Shown here: positions 57,472 to 64,000 of the stretch, in pieces
Position numbering within the stretch: the stretch's first letter is position 1
Layout: each line of letters opens with the position of its first letter
Assembly (NCBI GenBank): GCA_002778195.1
Contig: PCDI01000006.1
Location: forward strand, 2,423,950-2,487,949
DNA length: 64,000 nt
Origin: Raffaelea ambrosiae
Lineage: Eukaryota; Ascomycota; Sordariomycetes; Ophiostomatales; Ophiostomataceae
Reading direction: 5' to 3'
Notes under the pieces: generated by a model
Told to the model about the DNA's origin: nothing
Database searches by the model: none
Seen by the model: only the letters and a program-made list of their open reading frames with translations
Position numbers and translations under genes: made by a program

Positions 57472-60400
57472 GACGGCTGTTTGTGTTTGGGCAGCAGCTG
57501 ATTCTGCATGAACGGGAAGAACGAGAAGTCAGATCTGTCAGCGGGCACAGTCGATTCCTTGGGGGGGGATGGGGCATGTAAGACGCTGCTAGGAGAAGAG
57601 GGGTGAGGGAGCAGAGAGGAGCCGGATGAGCCGCAGAGTAGGAGTAGCAGACGACGACAACGCAGAGAATGCAGAGACCACACACAGAGAGCCCAGAGGG
57701 CGTGGACGTTGCGGGAGCAGTCGCGCAGCAGAGAAGACGAAACAGCAGACAGCAGGAGCCAAGGAAACAAGTATGTCTGTTTTTGGAGGTGGAAGGATGC
57801 AGGAAATCCAGAAACCAAGGTGGAAACCAAGAAGCCCGAAATTGGGAAGCCAGGAGCCGGAAGGAATCGCAGAGAGCCAGGTTGCAGTGAGCCCCAAAAA
57901 GGCGTCTGGCAGGCGACGCAAGGCAATCCAGGCAATCCAGGCGATCCAGGCGATCCAGGCAGGCTCTCACTTGCGCACACGCCAACGAGCACTCAGGGGG
58001 GGAGGGGGGGCACAATCGCAGGGGGATGGCTCAACAGAGGGGCATCAACGAGCTTTGCCACGGGCGTCAGCCACGGCAGGACCAACAGCGATGTCCGGGC
58101 AAGATAGATATCTTTGTATAAGTAGTCAATACGTCGTGCGGCGGGATGTTCCTGCGAGTGCGGGCGACAGGCGTCAAGCCATGGCATTTGCTTGTTTCAG
58201 CAGATCGCCACGGGGCTTAACTAATGCGACGTGCAGCTGTTTCCATGCGGCTGTTGTTGTTGGCTGACATGCAGAAAACCCCCTTTCTAGCCCCTTTCCC
58301 CCGTTCTCCGGTGTTCCCTTCTCTGGGCGCTCGTTCTGCTCGTCGGGCTCGTATTTGCCCCTCGTATTGCCGCAAGGCTGCTCTGGTAACGGTTCATCTC
58401 CGCGTATGGACTCTCCAGGGACGGAACTGGCCCCTGCTAGCCTCCACTGGCCTCTGTTGTGACCGTTGGCTCCGCTCTGCTGGAGCCTCTTCGTGGTCGG
58501 GTCTCGGCTCTCCTGTATCTTGCTTACCAGTGCAATTACTGCTGCTGTCACCCTCCGGGGGGTGACGCGCGTTCTGTGGGTTCGACATGACCGCTGGAGA
58601 TGCAGTGCTAATATAAAGTCTGGGCCAGGGAAGGGCTGCAGGAGGGGCTCCCGAACCCGCTACACCAAGGCAGGAGGGTTCCGTGTTCTGAGGTAAGCCT
58701 GCAATTAACGGTATTATTATGCGACCAGAGCCTGCGGCGGGTCGATGCGGCTGCTGCTGGAGTTATTTTGTGTGTGGCGCATAGAGGAGGAGGCAAAAGG
58801 AGGAGGCAAAAGAAGGAGGGTATGACGAGAAATTTCCAAGATGCTCAAGAAAACTGAAGGAAGAGGCGAGAAAGAAAAGGGAGGACCAAAGGAAAAAAAA
58901 GATCAAGACACGTAGGCTTAAAAAACTACAACTCTAAACCAGGCAAGAAGCGACGCAGAGGACTTCAATGCGGAAGGAGCAACCTGGCGAGCAGACCAAA
59001 AGGGAGGGGCAGTGGCTTCCGTTTGTGGTATTTATTCAGGAGAAGGCGACTTAGCTTGGGAAGCCGCGAGGAGACCAAAAAGGCGCAGGCCGGCCACACG
59101 GGTCCATGGGCAAATTTAGCAAGACTGATAGTTGGTGTGGCATCGCCATGGCCGCCAGACAGGACACAGCCATTATCACCCCCAACCAGCGTAGCGCCGA
59201 CGACAACAATGGGCTCTGTCTAGTGGGCGGGCTATCACGAGAAGAGCTGAAGCATGGTCGGCTCGTAGCGCCCTGGCTGGCGGCCGCTAAGGCAAAGGAC
59301 AAGGCAGAGAGCGCACAGAACAGCACAGAGCGCCTGCTGGAACACATGTCTGCATGCAAGCATCCCATCGCGACGGCCTGGCCGCACATCCCTGTTTGGC
59401 CGTGTTGTGACAATGCACGACGCCATCTGCAGGAGACCCATCTGCACGAGGGTCTGCAAGCAAGGCGACACGCCCGCCGGAGAAACAACGGCAATCCTAG
59501 CCACTGGCGAGCCACACCAGCCAGAGCCAACGGCCGAGCCCCGCGTATCATAACGGCAAGGCCAGGCCTGGTACCCGGCTCGAGGAGTGCTGCAACCTCA
59601 ACGGCTGCTCAGCCACAATTGTATGCTATTTGCAGACCTGCGCCAGAGCACCATACAGCGGCGCGGCCCCTCTAGCCTGGCGGGTCTCGCAGCATCTTAT
59701 AACTAACTACTACATAGCATGTACGAGTAATGGTCTGGAAACCTAACTGGACCAGCCCATGTCCCATCCTTGCTCCTTGGTCTTCATGCACGCAGAAAGC
59801 TTAACCAACCTAAACGACGAACAGACGATTTCCTCCATGTTCGGATGGTTTTTCTCGGCCAGATATCCGCAAAGCCTACGAAGCAGGAGCTATGCATTTT
59901 CATGTTGACTAGTTGCATAGTAGCATGCCACACAAAACTGATAGTATGTGGCTTGATCTTAGCCTTATACTATGTATTCCGAGCAACTCATGCGCTTGAC
60001 AAATGCGGGTTATGGCCGACCTCGTGGAGGCGCCGTTGCTGCCCGATCAGGCCAGTACCCCCCAGGGCTGAGTTTTAGAGTGCTCTGGCGTACAAAGATC
60101 TGTTCTTTTTACCCTATTCGGGTCTGTCTACCACCGAGGACAAGCCACTGGCAAAAGAAACGACGAGATGGAACAGCAAGCGGAAAAAAAAAAAGAAAAA
60201 AAGGCAAACTGGCCACGGCCAGAAAGAACTATTCGTAGACACGTCGAGATAACGAAATTGACGCACCTTATTTTTGGGGGCTTTCTTTCTGCTCAGCCCC
60301 TTCCCAGCTGAACTTCACATTTCATACAGATGGCATGTTGCCGCATTGCCGCATTCAGCATCGCACAGACAACAACACCACTCATGGATGCCCTCGGCGG

Positions 60401-61334
60401 AAGTGTGGCCATCATGGGGGCCAGTGCCAGTTTGATGTCATTTTTGTAACGCGCTTATTAGTGCGGGCTAACTAGGAGCCACTGATTTACGCTAACTGCT
60501 CAGCCCAGGCTGAAGTCTTCCAACACATTTCCCAGGATAGTTACACTGACCAGAAGACTTTGTCGATCGCCCTTCAACTTGTCATATTTTGGAAATATTT
60601 ACAATTCCGTCGCATCGTCGGGTGGCTGGTATGAACTAGTTAGTTGCCGCATTTCGTGAAAGGATGCTTAGGCCAACTTGGTTGTGCTGACCAAAAATCC
60701 ATCCGTGCTGAGAAGTGGCAACTGCAGACTGCCTGCCAAGGCCGGGCATATTGTGAAGAAGTCAGACCGGACTCCATGGGAATGTCCGCACATCCTGATC
60801 AGATTTTGCATGAGACCATGTAACATGTAAGATGATATAACCTTAACAGTCTAGTTGAAACATGACGACCAGAGGCTGTGGCCAGTTTCAATATCACGTG
60901 ATAATATATGACTTTATCGAGACGCTAATGCATCTTTCCGAGCGCGCTTGGGCCACTGTGTTTCCTCGTCAGCCTCATGCAGCCTGCTGCTCCAGCGCCA
61001 CAGGCCAAGCTTCCCTCCTGCCCTTTGCGACCTCCAGAACACCTCTTGACAACAACGCTTGACCACACCCGATTGACCACGACAATACACACCCTTTCCC
61101 AACGACGAACAAACAGGACGAAGCACGTGAATCGGCTGTTCAGAAGACAGGAACACATCCATACAAACTCTCTCTCCAGAGCCGCCTCGAGCGAGAGACG
61201 AACCCTGACGAACGATTCTGGGGCAAACTTCCCAAACTCGACAACAAGACCCCCCCGAGATCGAACAAGGTCTCTCTCTTTCTCTGTTCAACGGGACATT
61301 CTCTACAAAAAAAATACATCCTCCCCATCAAACA
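57472..61334. other. Gene-poor region, SKT5 / RPN12
   Basis: 3.9 kb without a supportable gene. It contains a 9-bp minisatellite (57921-57960). Around 59.7-60.9 kb base composition turns clearly more A/T-rich than the surroundings, with stop codons in all frames, perhaps an old degenerate repeat. The last 300 bases are probably RPN12 5' leader. An open frame at 59106-59675 was not accepted as a gene. Confidence 0.55.
57921..57960. repeat. 9-bp minisatellite
   Basis: Four units of AGGCAATCC/AGGCGATCC plus a partial unit, in the probable 5' leader or upstream region of SKT5. Confidence 0.9.
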
Positions 61335-62281
61335 ATGTCGCAACGCCAGCTCTCCCAGCTGCTCGCCCAGCTCAAAACCGCCCACACCTACCCCGAGCAG
61401 GCCAAGCTCCTGTCCAAGGCCAAGCTCACGCTCCTCAAGCTCGGCGCCCTGACACCGGCCGAGGGCACGTCAGCGGACGTTCTGGGGCTGGCCCGCGAGA
61501 CATTTGAGCAGGGCGCCCTCTGCAGCATCCGCGCCCACGACGCCGACGCGTTCCAGCGCTACGTCCAGCAGCTGACGCCCTTTTACGACCTGCCCGCGTC
61601 GGTGCTGCCGCTGAACCTGCCGGAGCGCAACAAGGTGACGGGCCTGTATCTGCTGCTGCTGCTGACGCAGAGCCGGTACGGCGAGTTCCACTCGGAGATG
61701 GAGCGGATCAGCACGCTCGAAGGCGCCGGCGCCGGCGCCATCGAGGACGACCGCTACCTGGGCTACCCGATCCTCATCGAGCGGTGGCTGATGGAGGGGA
61801 GCTACGACCGCGTGTGGAAGGCGATGAAGCAGGGCGAAGTGCCGTGCGAGGAGTACAGTGTTTTCTCGGAGGTGAGCAGCTCCCCGCCCCCTTGGGGAGG
61901 CAGCCATGATCATCCTGGCCCCCAGGACTCCCGTTGTTTCCACCTCCCATTTGCTAACCCCCCCCCCAGATCCTCACGTCTCTCATTCGCCAGGAGATCG
62001 CTTCGAGCAGCGAACGCGCGTACCCGTCGCTGCCGCTGAGCTCGACCAAGTCGCTGCTCTTCCTCGAGTCCGAGGGCGCCGTGGTCGACTATGCCCGCCA
62101 GCGCGGCTGGACCGTCAAGGACGGCCAGATCTACTTCCCCAGCGCGGCCGCCTCGGGTGCGGATGCCGACGAAGACGAGGACGAGAGCGTGCAGGGTGGT
62201 CCGGCGGCCGAGAAGGAGATGAGCCAGATGGTGATTGAGAACGTGCTGGGATATGCCCGACAGCTGGAGACGATTGTCTAG
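61335..62281 (+). CDS. RPN12: 26S proteasome regulatory subunit RPN12 (PSMD8)
   Basis: Lid subunit of the 19S regulatory particle; its incorporation finishes lid assembly. Exons 61335..61871 and 61970..62281 give 282 residues, as expected. Family sequence includes GLYLLLLLTQSRYGEFHSEM, YPILIERWLMEGSYDRVWKAM, the exon join EYSVFSE to ILTSLIRQEIASSSERAYP, and LPLSSTKSLLFLESEGAVVDYARQ with GWTVKDGQIYFP (winged-helix end of the CSN8/PSMD8/eIF3k domain). The intron is 98 nt and ends in CTAAC, ten C and AG. An Asp/Glu-rich insert (ADADEDEDES) lies near the C-terminus. It converges on the alpha-COP gene. Confidence 0.96.
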
Positions 62282-63020
62282 AATTCCCACAACAGGCGGG
62301 AAGATTGGTTCTTGTTTTGTTCTTTTTGTGGATTTTTGGGCGTGTGTATCATTATGAGTTGCCTGACAGCATAGAGTAAAAAGAAAAAAAGAAAACGGAA
62401 GCCGGCAAAAAACAGGAAACCACTTAAAAAAACCACAGCTGGAAGCTTGTCACAGTGGGTCATGTTGCCTGTGTGATATTCTTCTTTGACTCCTTTGTTT
62501 ATTTGTGACCGTAACCTGCCTGCCTCTCTCTTTTCTCTTCTGGTTTTCATAAACATCCTTTGGCTTCATCATCCAAGACTCGTGACCGCATTCTAATTTT
62601 TGTCATTCCCTCTCCATGTTCGGAATTGAAAGAAACGCTTTTTCCCCTCATGTCTACCTCAAGTTTTCTTTCAAATTTTGGCGACAGAAGACCTTTGTAG
62701 ACGAATGCAATGCAGGAATGAATGGGTGGCAGCAACAGGTACAGCATCAACGCAAAAGGCACCGAAGAAGCAAAGAATATAACAGAAAAGAGAGAGTGCG
62801 TGAACAAAAACAAAAATAGAAGACCGTTATAAGATACTAGTTAGATAAAAAAAAAGTTATGGGCTCTCCCAGGGACCAACACAACCCGGCTTTTCTTTTT
62901 CTCTTTACAAACCACCCCTTCCGAAAATGAAAAAAATAAACGTTTATGTTGTGTGTGTGTGTGTGTGTGTGTAGTGTCTTTTTCGCTTTCCTTTTCTCGT
63001 ATGACTTGTCATCCATTGAT
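62282..63020. other. Convergent 3' region, RPN12 / alpha-COP
   Basis: About 0.7 kb of A/T-rich flank containing a (GT)11 microsatellite. Nothing else was seen. Confidence 0.6.
62951..62972. repeat. (GT)11 microsatellite
   Basis: Uninterrupted GT dinucleotides just downstream of the alpha-COP stop codon. Confidence 0.95.
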
Positions 63021-64000
63021 TTACGCAAACAGCTTCAGACCGCTGCCGTGCTTGCCAATCTCGCACACCTCGCAAACCCGGCACACGCTGCCCTTGTACT
63101 TGGTGTGGTACTTGGAACCGTCAAACGCGCACTCCTCGTACGGGGTGCCGCTGTAGATCGGCGTGAAGCTGGCTGCGCACACGTCAAACTCGGCAAACTG
63201 ATCAAACTCAATCTCAACCGCATCGTTGGGATTGCGCTCGCACTGCGCCTTTGTCTTCTTGGCCTGTATAAAAAGAGTCAGCACTTGTTTAAAAAGTCAA
63301 AGAAACACACCAGAAAGGGCAAACCAGAGAGGGTATCGAATTCGAATTTGAGGGCGAGGGATTGTCGGGGCTTACCGTCTCCAAAATACGACCGGCGCCA
63401 CCGTTGGCTAGTATCCGGTTGGCAAAGCTGAGGGCCGAGTTGTAGTTCTTGTTGCGGACGGCCAGGTTCATCGCATTGAGCAGCGCCAGCTGGCGGTGGG
63501 GCACCTCAATCTTGGGAATCGTAAAGTAGGCCGACAGCTCCAAGCTGCGCTGCAGCAGCTTGGGGTCCTTGGCAATGACTTCGTTCGAGCCCAGCTGTCG
63601 CCGGGTGAGCTCAATGGTCATGGCCACGGCGTACTCGCTAGCCGAGGTGATCAGCTTCTTGGCCTCAGCCACCTCCGACTCGGTCGACACGGCGTTGATG
63701 AGGACGGCGTGCAGAATGCCCTTGAACACTTTGAGGCCATCCTCCAGCTTGTTGCCCTTCATGGCATCGTAGCCACGCTGCAGGTCGTTCTCCACCAAAA
63801 ACTCCAGATCCCGCGGGATGATGGGCAGAACCTTTCTCGGGTCGGTCTCCTCCACATTACGCCGCACATAGTTGATGAGAGGCGGCAGGCCAGCCGAGGC
63901 GGGCAGATACGTCTTGGTAGCCTGGTACACCTCCAAGAACCGCGGCTTGAGAGGGGCAAAGTTGACGGCGCCCACCTGGCGGTTCAGCAGCTGCATGGCC
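63021..64000 (-). CDS. COP1: Coatomer subunit alpha (alpha-COP), C-terminal part, cut by window end
   Basis: Scaffold subunit of the COPI vesicle coat for Golgi-to-ER traffic. Only the C-terminal domain is in the window: exon 64000..63376 (runs beyond the edge) and the last exon 63263..63021, joined in phase 0 (GRILET to AKKTKAQCERNP). Recognisable parts of the COPI C-terminal domain are QLLNRQVGAVNFAPLKPRF, LPIIPRDLEFLVENDLQ, ANRILANGGAGRILET, AKKTKAQCERNPND, IEFDQFAEFDVCAASFTPIY and the end SVCRVCEVCEIGKHGSGLKL, which carries Cys pairs. The WD40 part lies outside the window. Confidence 0.95.

Noticed and set aside
59106..59675. 189-codon open frame with ATG
   Set aside because: Random-looking composition, no domain, no splice or context support; it lies in a gene-poor stretch.

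Overview
The window is nuclear DNA from a filamentous ascomycete, most likely a Sordariomycete. The support is short GT-AG introns with CTAAC/CTGAC-type branch sites, strong GC bias at third codon positions, and single-copy eukaryotic genes with typical filamentous-fungal architecture (MCM7, PEX1, INP1, SKT5/CHS4, UsgS, YTP1, a fungal OTT_1508-type deaminase). Genus cannot be assigned by reading alone. Twenty protein genes can be supported, two of them cut by the window ends. I saw no rRNA, tRNA, CRISPR array or intact transposon.

Layout: 0-3 kb holds the 5' end of a derlin (-) and the mitoribosomal GTPase-like protein mS29/Rsm23 (+). 3.5-11 kb holds a divergent pair, MCM7 (-) and PEX1 (+). 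11-18 kb holds an OTT_1508-like deaminase (-), a DUF7053-like protein with an unresolved start (+) and a nitronate monooxygenase (-). 17.8-23.4 kb has no supportable gene but carries a repeat/hairpin array. 23.4-32.1 kb holds YTP1 (+), a small RSA3-like protein (-) and INP1 (+). 33-40 kb holds a Swiss-Army-Knife HAD protein (+), a 14-TM MFS exporter (-) and usgS (+). 42-51 kb holds formamidase (+), OTU1 (-) and the double-bromodomain/BAH RSC subunit (+). 52.6-57.5 kb holds an unrecognised Cys-containing repeat protein (+) and the chitin synthase activator SKT5/CHS4 (-). 57.5-61.3 kb is gene-poor. The right end holds RPN12 (+) and the 3' end of alpha-COP (-).

Most genes are housekeeping and do not form one pathway. 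Two are peroxisomal (PEX1 in matrix-protein import, INP1 in peroxisome retention). Three concern protein quality control (derlin, OTU1, RPN12, all linked to ERAD/proteasome function), but they are far apart and nothing suggests co-regulation.

No convincing new multi-gene system was found. The most notable observations are: an inverted-repeat hairpin module with an expanded arm (18.5-18.85 kb); three identical 95-bp blocks in two introns of one gene, next to N bases and probably an assembly artefact; a GC-AG intron in the same gene; 3' splice sites made of CTAAC plus a pure C run; a 12-nt terminal exon that supplies the CaaX box of SKT5; and a start codon that is an exon by itself. The four N bases (5963, 12066, 42635, 43779) all lie in or next to repeats or homopolymers.
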